From: Noviherbaspirillum malthae
Lineage (GTDB): Bacteria > Pseudomonadota > Gammaproteobacteria > Burkholderiales > Burkholderiaceae_D
Direction: 5' to 3'
Length of the DNA stretch: 36,758 bases
NCBI RefSeq assembly: GCF_015352985.1
Contig: NZ_JACYXF010000064.1
Coordinates: forward strand, 1 to 36,758
Notes under the pieces: model-generated
The model's database searches: none
The model's input: the letters and a program-made list of their open reading frames with translations, nothing else
Told to the model about the DNA's origin: nothing
Shown: one piece after another, positions 1-9,241 of the stretch
Layout of the letters: every line of letters begins with the position of its first letter
How positions within the stretch are numbered: the stretch's first letter is position 1
Position numbers and translations under genes: made by a program

Positions 1-419
1 CCTTCCAACAAAGGCCGAACTTGGTCAAACTGTTCACGACTGATATCGCTTGGATAATACTTCCTGCTCATTCCGGATCAACCTCATCACAAACCCGGCT
101 TGGACAAAAAAATATCGATCACGTTCTAAGTTTCTGCCATGCGATAGTTCGCCGCCATCGTTCGTCATCCCCTCCGGTGAGCCTACTGAGAAGTGCTGCT
201 GCGTTCGGATCCTTCGTATGGGACCGATCATCAATTAACAGGACGATGTGATGTTTAGCGGAAACACTTCCGCCATTACGCCCTGTGCCGCTCTCAAGGC
301 CCGACATTATGCGTGGAATGTGTCATCCTGTTTCACAATATTCGGTTGACCGTAACCAGCTCCTTCTAAGGACGAGCACTTGACATGCTTGCGGACGACA
401 GCTGGTCAAAACTTAGTAC
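1..419. other. No supported gene
   Basis: Several overlapping short reading frames of 60-76 codons exist on both strands. None has a Shine-Dalgarno sequence, a recognisable motif or clear coding bias, so none is called. The stretch lies downstream of the minus-strand J-domain gene. No convincing terminator hairpin with a U-tract was seen at the end of that gene. Confidence 0.5.
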
Positions 420-1553
420 TTAAAACTTCCCAGAAAAAGGGTCAAGGTCGAACGCTGTCCTTCGGACGATCTTATAAGCCTTCAGCCATCTTTTTAGATT
501 TGTTGGGTCCTGAAGCGATTCCACGTCCTCCTTCAAACCATCAATGTCTTCCCGAATCTGGGCGATGTCTCTTTCAAGCACGGTGACCGCCATGGTCGGC
601 GACAAAGCTCCATAGGGCGGAAAATCAAAATGCGTCCGGAAGGACATCTCGACCATGTCGAGTTCGTGCTGCAGTTCCGCTGACTGCTCCTTCAAGACCT
701 TGTTGTAGTGTTTCAACCGATCTTCCGAGATGGAGTTGATCGCGGCCTGGTCGATCTGCTCGATTTCCAGTTGCAGCTCCAATAGCGCGAGCAAATCGTT
801 GTTGCTGTAGGCGCTATTGACCCTTTGCATCAGCTCGGTTTTACGGGCCCGCTCCTCTGGGTCCGGCTCTTTGTCCGGATGCAGCGTGCTGGCCAGTTTT
901 CGAAACACTTCCCGTATGGACTGGCTTACCTGTTGCGCTTCAGCTTGCAACCGCGCTTCCTTCGCCATTGCTTTGGCTGATTTCTTCCGGCTGCTACGCG
1001 AAGCGGGTGGGTTTTCAAAATCCTGCGCATCTTGATGCAATTTTTCGTGCAGCTGCCTGCTGATCTGGTCGATGAAATCATCAGGGGTGCGCATGTCAAT
1101 ATCGTCTCCTAGTTCGACACCCAACATCCGTTCCATCATGGACTTGATCTCTTGATTGTCCTGTTCTTCTTCCGCGTCGTAATCGGAGCCACTGTGCCGG
1201 TTATAGATCTCCTTCAATTCCTCATGCTCACCAGAATCAAGCAGATCGGCGGCCATTGCGCAGATAAGGTGTTGCAGCTTGGTTCTGTCGGTCTTGCTGA
1301 ATATCTTGTCGGCATAGAGCCGATCGAAGATGTGCACGAGCTGGACACGGTAGTCGTCAAAGCTTTGCAGGAGCGGATCGAATTCTCGTGCATACTTTTC
1401 CTGATAGAGCGGGATGGTCGTTTGCCAAGCGCTGAGCTCCTCACGCTGTTTGGCAATCTTCTTGCTCAGCCGATTGAAGGTTTTTTGCGCGTTGGACAAG
1501 GAAGACGTTGCCTTTTGCTCAACGATGCGAACGTTGCCCGAGGAAGAAACCAT
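420..1553 (-). CDS. J-domain (DnaJ-like) co-chaperone family protein
   Basis: This 377-residue protein carries a J-domain core around residues 205-255. The HPD tripeptide that stimulates Hsp70 ATPase sits near residue 226 (TLHPDKEPDPEERARKTELM), followed by a helix containing NSAYSNNDLLALLEL. Unlike classical DnaJ, the J-domain is central to C-terminal and no Gly/Phe region or CxxCxGxG zinc repeats are present. The N-terminal part is charged and predicted helical or coiled-coil (KTFNRLSKKIAKQREEL), as is the region after the J-domain. It is therefore probably a specialised cytosolic J-protein that recruits DnaK to a particular client, not a general chaperone. The start has no strong Shine-Dalgarno sequence, so the exact N-terminus is uncertain. 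The client is unknown. Confidence 0.8.
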   Translation of the reverse strand: MVSSSGNVRIVEQKATSSLSNAQKTFNRLSKKIAKQREELSAWQTTIPLYQEKYAREFDPLLQSFDDYRVQLVHIFDRLYADKIFSKTDRTKLQHLICAMAADLLDSGEHEELKEIYNRHSGSDYDAEEEQDNQEIKSMMERMLGVELGDDIDMRTPDDFIDQISRQLHEKLHQDAQDFENPPASRSSRKKSAKAMAKEARLQAEAQQVSQSIREVFRKLASTLHPDKEPDPEERARKTELMQRVNSAYSNNDLLALLELQLEIEQIDQAAINSISEDRLKHYNKVLKEQSAELQHELDMVEMSFRTHFDFPPYGALSPTMAVTVLERDIAQIREDIDGLKEDVESLQDPTNLKRWLKAYKIVRRTAFDLDPFSGKF

Positions 1554-1637
1554 GGCGACACACCACTACGATTGAAACGGCGAATGTACCGCAAATGAAG
1601 AGAAATGCAAGTAGGGTGGCGGCATGAGCGTCTGGCG

Positions 1638-1841
1638 TCACATGCTTCTGTCTTGCCATATCACTGGCTGGGGCTGCATATAAGGGGACAGGACCTTGTA
1701 GACAAAATTGTTTTCCGGACAAGCGGACAAAAGGGTGCGGATTTCACCATGCGTCATTGCGTTTTGCCTTTCAGCTGCCGCAGAAGCCTCCATGAGCGCC
1801 GAGTAGGCATCGAGCCCATCTACTCCCGTAATTTTAGTCAT
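1638..1841 (-). CDS. Small conserved-looking protein, coupled to the broken gene upstream
   Basis: This 67-residue ORF begins ATGACTAA. The ATG overlaps the stop codon of the reconstructed C-terminus of the upstream frameshifted gene (stop at 1834-1836), an arrangement typical of translational coupling. The middle reads DAYSALMEASAAAERQ and then HGEIRTLLSACPENNF, an amphipathic and apparently constrained sequence. No catalytic motif is recognised. From the overlap I infer that it works with, or is a second subunit of, the protein encoded upstream. Because that gene is broken, coupling may be lost. Function unknown. Confidence 0.5.
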   Translation of the reverse strand: MTKITGVDGLDAYSALMEASAAAERQNAMTHGEIRTLLSACPENNFVYKVLSPYMQPQPVIWQDRSM

Positions 1842-2899
1842 TCTCTTGCACGATATGGCGCAGCGCCGCCATACCTGCGACTATCGCGAAGTTGGGTTGC
1901 TCGGTCGCATAATTCCGGGCTGCAGGTGCCAGAGTGCGAGGGTGGGCAGGACTTTGGGTGACCAGCTCAATGGCCAGATCGAATAAGCTTGCGTCCTTCG
2001 CTGCTGCAAACCACTTACCTTCCTGCCCGGACGATGCGCAACGACATTACGTGGGATGGTTTCAGCGAGCATGCCTGGTGCAATAGCGCGAAACGTCGTC
2101 AGATGGGCATACCTTGATTCGCCTCCATAGCATACCGTTTGTACGCTTCTGCTGCAAAACCGGATGGGAGCAGAACAGGCTCGCATGTGCAGCCAATGTC
2201 CTGCAAAGGTGCGTTCAATCCGTTGGACTCTTGCGCATAACGAATCCCTTTGGCATTTCTGCCCATGGCGACCAGGGACTTCACGCCCCACCGCCTGTTC
2301 GGCCACCATTGAAACCGCGCTTTCCCCAGCAGTGCCAGCAATTGCTGATGCCGGCCAGCTGCATAAAGCGCGCTCAGGCAAGAGCTCGTCCCCTTGAAGT
2401 AGCGGAATTCAGTGGCCTGAGGATCCCACGCGCGCTCAACCAAGGGAATGAATTCATCGGCCCATCTGGAGGCAATTTCTGGTGTCGCGCATAGCTCTCC
2501 CCAGAAGTCTGCCAGTAATTCAAGATACGGGATCGCGTCATCCTCGACGGCACGCCATAGCCGTTCCAGCCACCGTTGGCGCGTTTCATGCTCTACCTGC
2601 GCATTAGCAATGACCACTACCAGGGATTCAATTGCGCGATTGACAGCAGTGCCAATGGCGCCAGACGAACTGTCGACGTGCTCGATTGCCGGTGACAACT
2701 TCTCGAGGAACAGGATAGCTCCTTCAGCGGCGAGCACAGGCTCTTTTCGGGCGACTTGTTTGATTTCGGCTACCGCTTCCTTGATACGCAGAATGGCGGG
2801 TTGCGACTTCCAGCCAAAAGCGTGGCGCCTAAAGCGTGGGGAGAATTGCCATCTATAGGAAATCATTGAATATGTAGTGGTTTTCTTTCTGCGCACCAC
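1834..2899 (-). pseudogene. Conserved hypothetical protein, broken by two frameshifts
   Basis: The first frame (from a GTG at 2899, or ATG at 2866) gives 266 residues and ends at 2099 just after AYKRYAMEANQGMP. I recognise this from memory as the N-terminal part of an uncharacterised proteobacterial family of roughly 380 residues (SYRWQFSPRFRRHAFGWKSQ, SGAIGTAVNRAIESL, FKGTSSCLSAL). The family sequence continues in other frames. After a +1 shift near 2100 comes HLTTFRAIA, then GMLAETIPR. After a second shift near 2030 comes QEGKWFAAAKDASLFDLAIE, running to MAALRHIVQEND and a stop at 1834-1836. About 6-8 residues expected after FRAIA also seem to be missing. Two shifts plus a deletion fit decay better than one sequencing error, though errors cannot be excluded. 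Function of the intact family is unknown. Confidence 0.75.
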
Positions 2900-2956
2900 T
2901 GAAGTCGATGCGGTCTGCGTGCCAAGAGGGCTGTTGTTGCATTGCCGATTGGATAC

Positions 2957-5155
2957 TCAGGATCGGCCTGCGGATAACCATTCTGCCAGTTTCGACCACC
3001 TTCGCTGCGTCTGTTTGCCTTTGACCGCCATGGCCAGTGCACGCTTTTGTCCGACCAGCACCACAAGGCGCTTACCACGCGTTATGCCGGTATAGATCAG
3101 GTTCCGCTTGAGCATCATGAAATGCTGGGTCGATACCGGAATGACGACCACAGGGTATTCCGAGCCTTGTGATTTGTGGATGGTTGTCGCATAACACAGC
3201 ACCAGTTCATCTAGTTCGCCGAACGGGTAGCTGACCAGATGATCGTCAAAGTCTACGGTGAGTTCCTGCTCATCGGTATCGATATGTGCAACAAAACCGA
3301 TGTCGCCATTGTAGATATCGCGATCGTAGTTGTTTTCAACCTGCATGACCTTGTCATGGACGCTGAAGTGGTAGCCAAACTTTTCAATACTGTGTTCTCC
3401 GGGCGGGTTCAGCGCTTTCTGCAGCAACTCATTGATGCCGCGGGCGCCGGTCAGGCTCCTGTTCATTGGACAGAGCACCTGGATGTCCCGCAACGGATCA
3501 AGTTGGAATTTGTTCGGCAGACGTGTCTTGACCAACCCAACCATCGTCTCTGCAATAGCCTCCGGTTCCTCAGCAGGCACGAGGTAGAAGTCTGACGATT
3601 CATCCTTGTTCGGCAGAGTGGGGAAGAGCCCCTGATTGATCTGATGCGCGCTGCGTATGATGCGAGACGTCGCAGCTTGCCGGAACACCTCGGTCAGGCG
3701 CACAACGGGCACGGCAGCGGAATTGATCAAATCCGATAGCACTTGCCCTGGACCCACTGACGGAAGCTGGTCGACATCGCCGACAAGAATGACCGCCGCC
3801 TTGCTCGGCACTGCCTTGAGCAGTTGATTGGTCAGTGGTACATCGATCATCGAGCATTCGTCAGCCACCAATAAGTCGCAATCCAGCGGAAAGTCTTCGT
3901 TGCGTTTGAACTCCCCGTTGGCGGGATTGATTTCAAGCAGGCGGTGAATGGTCTTTGCCTCAAGACCGGTCGATTCGGACAATCGCTTGGCAGCCCGTCC
4001 CGTTGGGGCACACAATAATGCACGTACCTGTTTAGCGCGCAGGATAGTGAGTATCGCATTCACCAGGGTGGTCTTGCCGACACCAGGTCCCCCAGTAATG
4101 ACCAGCATCTTCGACGACAACGCCAGGCGAACCGCCTGCTGCTGGCTTTCGGCAAGTTCAATGGTCAGCTTTTGTTCTACCCATGATATGGCCTTGTCGG
4201 CATCGATCTCCTTCCACGGCGGCTGGCCAGACTTCAGCCGTCCCACGTGTGAGGCGATGGCGCGCTCGGCCTGGTAAAGCGCGGCTAGAAAGACACTCGG
4301 GATACCGTCGACCGTATCGGCGATGAGGGTACCTTCGGTCAATTCCTGATCAATCGCTTCCTCGATCACGGGCTCGGCAATGTCCAGCAGCTTGACGGCC
4401 AGCTTGACCAGTTCACTCCGGGACAAGCCGCAATGGCCTTCGGCAGAGGCTTCTGCCAGCGCATAGGACACACCAGCGCGGGCACGGAGCGGCGAATCCG
4501 CCGCAATGCCGATTTTGCGGGCAATGGTGTCGGCGGACAGAAATCCAATGCCGCGGATATCCTGCGCCAGGCGGTAGGGGTTTTCGGTAACAATAGAAAT
4601 TGCATCCGCACCGTAAGTCTTGAAGATGCGTACTGCACGAGAGGTGGATACGCCGTTACCATGCAGGAAGACCATGATCTCGCGGATGATCTTTTGGTCT
4701 GCCCAACCCGCAATGATCTTCTTTGCGCGTATTTCCCCGATGCCTTCGATGTCGCGTAATCGCGCCGGCGTTTGTTCGATCACATCGAATACTGCCGCGC
4801 CAAACGCTTTCACCAGCCGGCCCGCATAGACTGGGCCAATTCCCTTGACCATGCCTGAACCGAGATAGCGCTCTATCCCTGTCAGGGTATTGGGGGGCGA
4901 TATTTTGACGAAGACTGCCTTGAACTGCTTGCCATGTTCACGATCGGTCACCCAGTTGCCGGATGCCGAGGCATACTCGCCAGGCGTTACCATGGGCGTA
5001 TGGCCAATCAGCGTAACAAGTTCTCGCTCGCCTTTGACTTTCAGGCGTAAGACACAAAAGCCGTTATCGGGATTGTGAAACGTCACGCGTTCCACCAAGC
5101 CAGCGAGATGATCCAGTTCAGACCGGGACGCGGGGGAAGTCGAATGAGCGGGCAT
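2957..5155 (-). CDS. recD2: RecD2-type ATP-dependent DNA helicase (RecD/TraA family)
   Basis: This is a superfamily 1B 5'-3' DNA helicase of the RecD2 type, which acts without RecBC. From the ATG at 5155 it is 732 residues. An N-terminal OB-like domain (RVTFHNPDNGFCVLRLKVKG) is followed by tandem helix-hairpin-helix motifs (GSGMVKGIGPVYAGRL and DIEGIGEIRAKKIIAGW). Then come Walker A (GGPGVGKTT, about residues 354-362), Walker B (LLVADECSMIDV) and C-terminal helicase motifs (TTIHKSQGSEYPVVVIP and YTGITRGKRLVVLVGQK). The longer N-terminus from 5257 is possible, but the family homology begins just after MPAHST. No start has a strong Shine-Dalgarno sequence. Known RecD2 proteins function in DNA repair and replication-fork processing. 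All helicase motifs look intact. Confidence 0.92.
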   Translation of the reverse strand: MPAHSTSPASRSELDHLAGLVERVTFHNPDNGFCVLRLKVKGERELVTLIGHTPMVTPGEYASASGNWVTDREHGKQFKAVFVKISPPNTLTGIERYLGSGMVKGIGPVYAGRLVKAFGAAVFDVIEQTPARLRDIEGIGEIRAKKIIAGWADQKIIREIMVFLHGNGVSTSRAVRIFKTYGADAISIVTENPYRLAQDIRGIGFLSADTIARKIGIAADSPLRARAGVSYALAEASAEGHCGLSRSELVKLAVKLLDIAEPVIEEAIDQELTEGTLIADTVDGIPSVFLAALYQAERAIASHVGRLKSGQPPWKEIDADKAISWVEQKLTIELAESQQQAVRLALSSKMLVITGGPGVGKTTLVNAILTILRAKQVRALLCAPTGRAAKRLSESTGLEAKTIHRLLEINPANGEFKRNEDFPLDCDLLVADECSMIDVPLTNQLLKAVPSKAAVILVGDVDQLPSVGPGQVLSDLINSAAVPVVRLTEVFRQAATSRIIRSAHQINQGLFPTLPNKDESSDFYLVPAEEPEAIAETMVGLVKTRLPNKFQLDPLRDIQVLCPMNRSLTGARGINELLQKALNPPGEHSIEKFGYHFSVHDKVMQVENNYDRDIYNGDIGFVAHIDTDEQELTVDFDDHLVSYPFGELDELVLCYATTIHKSQGSEYPVVVIPVSTQHFMMLKRNLIYTGITRGKRLVVLVGQKRALAMAVKGKQTQRRWSKLAEWLSAGRS

Positions 5156-5618
5156 GGCTGAAGGCGTGCATCGTTTCCATAAGAGATGGCGATATAGTAT
5201 CGCTTCTTCCGGCAATGTAACGTATTTGCGGACCATCGGCCTCGACTCGCCTTCCATGGTCTATGAGGCGGGATTGACCAACTTGATGAGCAAGTCCGTT
5301 CGCTACCTGACTTGGGCATATCGCCCCGGAGAACCGAAGTCGATAATGTACAGGTCTATGCTGCGGCCGTTGTCCCGACAGACCAGTACACGATCATGCT
5401 TCATGATTTGCTTGCACACACATTGGTAGTGGAAGGGCAGTGATTGTCCAATCGAGGGGGCCGGCTTTCTGACGAGCCCGCCATTTTTGTTCCTCGCGAA
5501 ATTCAGTTGATTTCTAAAGGAATGGAGCATTCGGGCTCACATTTTTGTCCTTCATCATTCCCTTATTGATGTTAAGTGGTTATGCTGCTGGCAAATGTTT
5601 AACTCAAAGGAGGCCAAG
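5156..5618. other. Intergenic region between divergent genes
   Basis: The region separates the minus-strand helicase from the plus-strand histone-like gene. Reading frames inside it on the minus strand (for example one ending at 5303) lack a ribosome-binding site and recognisable sequence. It presumably holds the promoters of both neighbours. No -35/-10 pair is good enough to call. Confidence 0.4.
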
Positions 5619-6272
5619 ATGCCACTACGCCGTGGAACCGCACAAAAGATTCTGTCAGAACCCGAATTCAAACTCGTTGATGAGAGCTTCACACCAGCTG
5701 TCAATGCGCTGAGTGAGAAGGCATTGGGTCAACGGATTGAACGCTCCCGCAAGCTCCGTGATAAGTATCAGGCCTTGGCCGAGCGTCAGCAGGCCAAGAT
5801 CGGCACTGCAACATCAAAAGGTGGAAAAGCGGGAGGTCAGGCAGCGGCAAAGTCACAGCTGAAGGACACGCTGTACAAACACCGCATGCTGAGCGAGACG
5901 CTCGCGCGCTTCGAGAAGACATCGAACGCCAATGCGAAAGGCAGTGTGGATAAGGTTAAGGTCGCAGCAGTTAAGAAGACCAGTACAAAAAAAGCGGTGA
6001 AGGCGCCAGCTGGGAAGGCAGTAAAGAGCACCCGATCGGGCGTACGGGCTGCCTCAACGAAACCGGTGACTAAGTCCTCTGCCAGCACAGCCAATCGCCC
6101 CGGTAAGAAGTCGAACGCAACCTTGAGCCAAGGTACGGCAGCCAAGAAGGTCGCCACTAAAAAATCTGCTGCGAAAAAGGCTGCTCCAGTAAAGGCAGTA
6201 CCAAAGAAAGCGCCCCGTACCCGTGCCAATAAATCCAGTACTGCTCAGCGAAGAAACGCAACCACATCCTGA
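5619..6272 (+). CDS. Lys/Ala-rich histone H1-like DNA-binding protein
   Basis: The ATG at 5619 follows a near-perfect Shine-Dalgarno sequence (AAAGGAGG, 6-nt gap), which decides this start over the ATG at 5595. The protein is 217 residues in two parts. Residues 1-105 are helical and charged (LSEKALGQRIERSRKLRDKY). From about residue 110 onward the sequence is almost only Lys, Ala, Ser, Thr, Pro and Arg, with KKA/KKS/AKK repeats (AAKKVATKKSAAKKAA). Such tails are typical of bacterial H1-like proteins such as Bordetella BpH1 and of AlgP-like proteins, which bind and compact DNA non-specifically. The N-terminal half is not recognised, so the fusion partner or specificity domain is unknown. No membrane segment or export signal was seen. 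Confidence 0.75.
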   Translation: MPLRRGTAQKILSEPEFKLVDESFTPAVNALSEKALGQRIERSRKLRDKYQALAERQQAKIGTATSKGGKAGGQAAAKSQLKDTLYKHRMLSETLARFEKTSNANAKGSVDKVKVAAVKKTSTKKAVKAPAGKAVKSTRSGVRAASTKPVTKSSASTANRPGKKSNATLSQGTAAKKVATKKSAAKKAAPVKAVPKKAPRTRANKSSTAQRRNATTS

Positions 6273-6409
6273 CGCTGCAGCAAGCCGCTCGGTCCGTATG
6301 ACGTTTGAGCATCGGGAGCTGTGTCCAGGCTACGTTCGCTGCAACCAATCCCGTTATCGATTCTGCGAGCGTACCGAGACGGCACTGTAAGTACTAATGA
6401 CGATGGACG

Positions 6410-7576
6410 TCAGGTCGAACACGCATGCGTAACGAGCTCTTGCTTCATCGACACTCGATTGCGTCCTCCCTGCTTGGCCGTATATAAGGCGGCATCGGCA
6501 CGCGTAACAAGCGAATTGAGCGTGTCTTCCGGTTGCTGAGTCGCTACGCCGATGCTCAAGGTCACGCCTGACAGTAATGCATGAGATTGTTCAATTCTAA
6601 TGCGAAGCCGATCCGCCACCGCAGCCGCGCCTGACGGGTTGGTTTCTGGCATTAGCACGGCGAATTCATCACCGCCCATACGGCACAGTGAATCGATGCT
6701 GCGCAGTTCCTGCTGTACCTCGTGCACAAAGTCTTGCAGTACACGGTCGCCAGCAGCGTGGCCAAGCATGTCATTAACCGGCTTGAAGTTATCCATGTCG
6801 ATCAGCAGCAGCGACATCGGCCTCCCAGTGCGCACCACGCGTGCGATCTCGCGGTTTCCAATGTCGAAAAAAGCGCGGCGCGATAACGCCCCAGTCAGGA
6901 AATCATGGTTCGCCGCATGCTCGGCCAGTAGCAGAATGCGCCGATGCGCAATCAATAGGGCGCCGAAGGCCAGTACCGGCAAGGCAAAAGCGCCGGCAGC
7001 AAGGATGAGTACGTTCCAGCCCGATGGTTCCAGCAAAGATGCAGGCGGGTTGTCGGCAAAGACCTGGCGCAGCACACGGTAGATGTGGCCGGCCGCAATC
7101 ATGCTGCACATCGCCAGAATGAAGAGTTTAGGATAGTAGGGGCGGCGCCATTCAGCCCTCGATCGCAGCAACGTGTAACCGATGGCACCTGCGACGCCGG
7201 CTTGATACAGGGAGGCTATGACTGTCCTGGCCAGGAAAGAATCCTGCACATAATGAAAGTAGCCAACGGCTGCCGTTAATCCGGCGACGACGGCCGCAAG
7301 GGTGCGCGTATTGGCCAGCCGCCCGAACAGGCGACGGTAACCGACCAGGACCGCCGCCGATGCAGCGGCATAGACGCCGTTGGCCACTTCATAGGCGAAG
7401 AACGGGGACAACTCGCGACCATAGGCGTACAGGATGTTACCGGCCATACCCAGCACACTGGCCAGAATAATCTGCCGGATTCCTTTTACGCCGTTCTCCC
7501 TAAAGGAAAACAGGACAAGGAAGGTAACAAAGCACAGCAGCGAGGCAATCAGGAAGACTTGTTGGGTACTTAACAT
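6410..7576 (-). CDS. Membrane-bound diguanylate cyclase (GGDEF)
   Basis: The protein (388 residues from ATG 7576) has an N-terminal block of about six to seven hydrophobic helices (from VFLIASLLCFVTFLVLF to FALPVLAFGALLIAHRR). A short linker leads to a C-terminal GGDEF domain (DFLTGALSRRAFFDIGN onward). The active-site motif GGDEF is at about residues 300-304. An RxxD inhibitory site (RSID) lies five residues before it, so product feedback by c-di-GMP is expected. The substrate-binding segment DMDNFKPVNDMLGHAAGD is intact. It should make c-di-GMP from two GTP at the inner membrane in response to a signal sensed by the membrane block. The ligand is unknown. An upstream start at 7630 would add 18 residues with no Shine-Dalgarno support. 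Confidence 0.92.
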   Translation of the reverse strand: MLSTQQVFLIASLLCFVTFLVLFSFRENGVKGIRQIILASVLGMAGNILYAYGRELSPFFAYEVANGVYAAASAAVLVGYRRLFGRLANTRTLAAVVAGLTAAVGYFHYVQDSFLARTVIASLYQAGVAGAIGYTLLRSRAEWRRPYYPKLFILAMCSMIAAGHIYRVLRQVFADNPPASLLEPSGWNVLILAAGAFALPVLAFGALLIAHRRILLLAEHAANHDFLTGALSRRAFFDIGNREIARVVRTGRPMSLLLIDMDNFKPVNDMLGHAAGDRVLQDFVHEVQQELRSIDSLCRMGGDEFAVLMPETNPSGAAAVADRLRIRIEQSHALLSGVTLSIGVATQQPEDTLNSLVTRADAALYTAKQGGRNRVSMKQELVTHACST

Positions 7577-7810
7577 AAGCGATGGCGGACACAGGTGGTC
7601 GACGCCAGAAAACGGATGGATGGTGCGCAACGCAATTATCCTAACATAGGCGCATTTCTCTTAAGCAATACCCTGCAGTACAAGTTACGTTGCTCGACAA
7701 TAGGCGGCAGTAGGAAAAGGCACGTTCGAATGGACGTGAACAGCGGCTCCGACTTGCGACTTCAAATTCAAAAATCGCTGCAACCTATTGTCAAAGAAGG
7801 GTTTTTCCAA

Positions 7811-7845
7811 TAATCCACATTGTCTGTGGACAACTTTGTGAATAA
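7811..7845. promoter_or_regulatory. Cluster of three DnaA-box-like 9-mers
   Basis: Three 9-mers each differ by one base from the DnaA consensus TTATCCACA. They are TAATCCACA (7811-7819), TGTGGACAA (7825-7833, opposite orientation) and TGTGAATAA (7837-7845, opposite orientation). About 130 bp further on, at 7972-8002, lies an AT-rich stretch containing GATCTTATAAATAAC and GATATTTTTTAA. They lie in a 545-bp gene-free stretch (7577-8121) between the diguanylate cyclase start and the ankyrin gene end. That stretch otherwise shows nothing recognisable. This may be a DnaA-titration or DnaA-regulated site. A true origin is less likely because no dnaA, parAB or rep gene is nearby. Confidence 0.4.
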
Positions 7846-8121
7846 CCGGGGGTTGACACCGAAAACGCTCAAGTACCATGCGGGTTCTGGCTAGATTGCC
7901 TTCTTCTTGAGCATCTTTTGGAACTGATATAAATCAATGACTTACGGAGAGTGTGTCGTTCCTATGTGCAAGATCTTATAAATAACAAAAGATATTTTTT
8001 AACACGCTGTTGAATGTGCACAACCCTAGTGCGTCGATAGAATGTCAAGTCCCAAATAGCGTATTTAAAGCGATGGGAATGACGAAGCCCGCTACCGCAA
8101 TGTGCTTGTTGAAATCGGCGG

Positions 8122-8964
8122 CTAGACAGGCCGGGCGATCTCAGCCAGTGCAGCATCGATACAGCCACGCATCGCCCGACCCGTCATGTAGGTGCGCAGG
8201 GATGGATTTCTTCTTGCGGCAGCGGTCAGCGAGCGATCGCTGTCTCCTGGCAGATCCGGATTGGCACCCGCGCTAAGAAGATAATCAACTGCCTCGATGA
8301 CGCCGCGCTGTCCCGCCTGGAAAAGCGCAGTTTCGCGTTTTTCATTGAGCACGTTCACATCGGCGCCCGCGTTAATCAATAGGCGCATCTGGTCCACCCG
8401 CCCACACCGTGCAGCCCCGAACAGGGGCGTCTCGCCTTGCTTGTCACGTGCTTCTGGATCCGCTCCCGCAGCCAACAGCGTCGCAGTCATCGCCGCCGTT
8501 GTTGCCGCATGCAGAGCCGTAACCTGTTTTCCGCCAAGAGCATTGAAATCAGCGCCGGCATCTAGCAGGCGTCGCACAATGCCTGACTTGCCGTGCCGCG
8601 CTGCCATGATGAGTGGTGTGTCTATGTTTGCGCGGCTGACGTTGACATCGTCGCCGGCGTTAATCAACCAGTTGACAACCTCGTCGAGGCCCATGCCGGC
8701 TGCCAGATGGAGGCCCCGCAGCCCTCGTTTATTGTGAATGCGCCAGTCAATGCCGCGCTTGAGCAGGAAAAGCGCGCAGTCTGCGCAGCTGGCCTGAATG
8801 GCATGGAATAGGGCGGTTTGGCGGAGACGATCGACGGTGTTGATGTCCACCCCACGCTCATCCAGCAGCAAGGCGATCGTGTCGACCGCCCCTGCCGAAG
8901 CAGCCGCGAGGAAGCTTTCGTTGTCGTTGCGTTGCCGGGTTTGGTGATCGGTCTCGAGATTCAT
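8122..8964 (-). CDS. Ankyrin-repeat protein
   Basis: From ATG 8964 the protein has 280 residues and consists almost entirely of ankyrin repeats, about seven, each near 33 residues. Typical cores are TPLIMAARHGKSGIVRRLL, DAGADFNALGGKQVTALHAA, GETPLFGAARCGRVDQMRLL and NAGADVNVLNEKRETALFQA. Ankyrin repeats form an elongated scaffold for protein binding. No enzymatic domain or signal peptide is visible, so it is likely a cytosolic adaptor or inhibitor. A longer form from 9057 would add 31 residues of low-quality sequence and is disfavoured. Partner unknown. Neighbours give no operon context. Confidence 0.88.
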   Translation of the reverse strand: MNLETDHQTRQRNDNESFLAAASAGAVDTIALLLDERGVDINTVDRLRQTALFHAIQASCADCALFLLKRGIDWRIHNKRGLRGLHLAAGMGLDEVVNWLINAGDDVNVSRANIDTPLIMAARHGKSGIVRRLLDAGADFNALGGKQVTALHAATTAAMTATLLAAGADPEARDKQGETPLFGAARCGRVDQMRLLINAGADVNVLNEKRETALFQAGQRGVIEAVDYLLSAGANPDLPGDSDRSLTAAARRNPSLRTYMTGRAMRGCIDAALAEIARPV

Positions 8965-9241
8965 GGGTAGTGGGCTTCTGTTTAGGTAGAGGCGGGGTGA
9001 AGGTGAACGGCATATCCCAACAAAAGGTGGACAGGTCCTCTTGGTTGCGTTCATCAATCATCTATGACAACAGCTAGCGGAAAAAATCCCCATGATGCAA
9101 CTTTTGCAGTCACTGTGCGACCGCATTTCGGGATACACCGACATCTCAATGACTATTTAGCAAGTATGGCGGCAATTCCATTAGTGCCAGACGAGGCATC
9201 GCAAGACCTGACCGGTAAAAATCGAATCAGGTACGGGCCCC

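Noticed and set aside
1881..2381. Minus-strand frame of 166 codons
   Set aside because: Only its end carries family sequence (HLTTFRAIA). The rest is out-of-frame reading of the same broken gene, so it is part of the pseudogene and not a separate protein.
7577..8121. Replication origin (oriC)
   Set aside because: DnaA-like boxes and AT-rich DNA are present, but dnaA, dnaN, rpmH, parAB and plasmid rep genes are all absent from the window.
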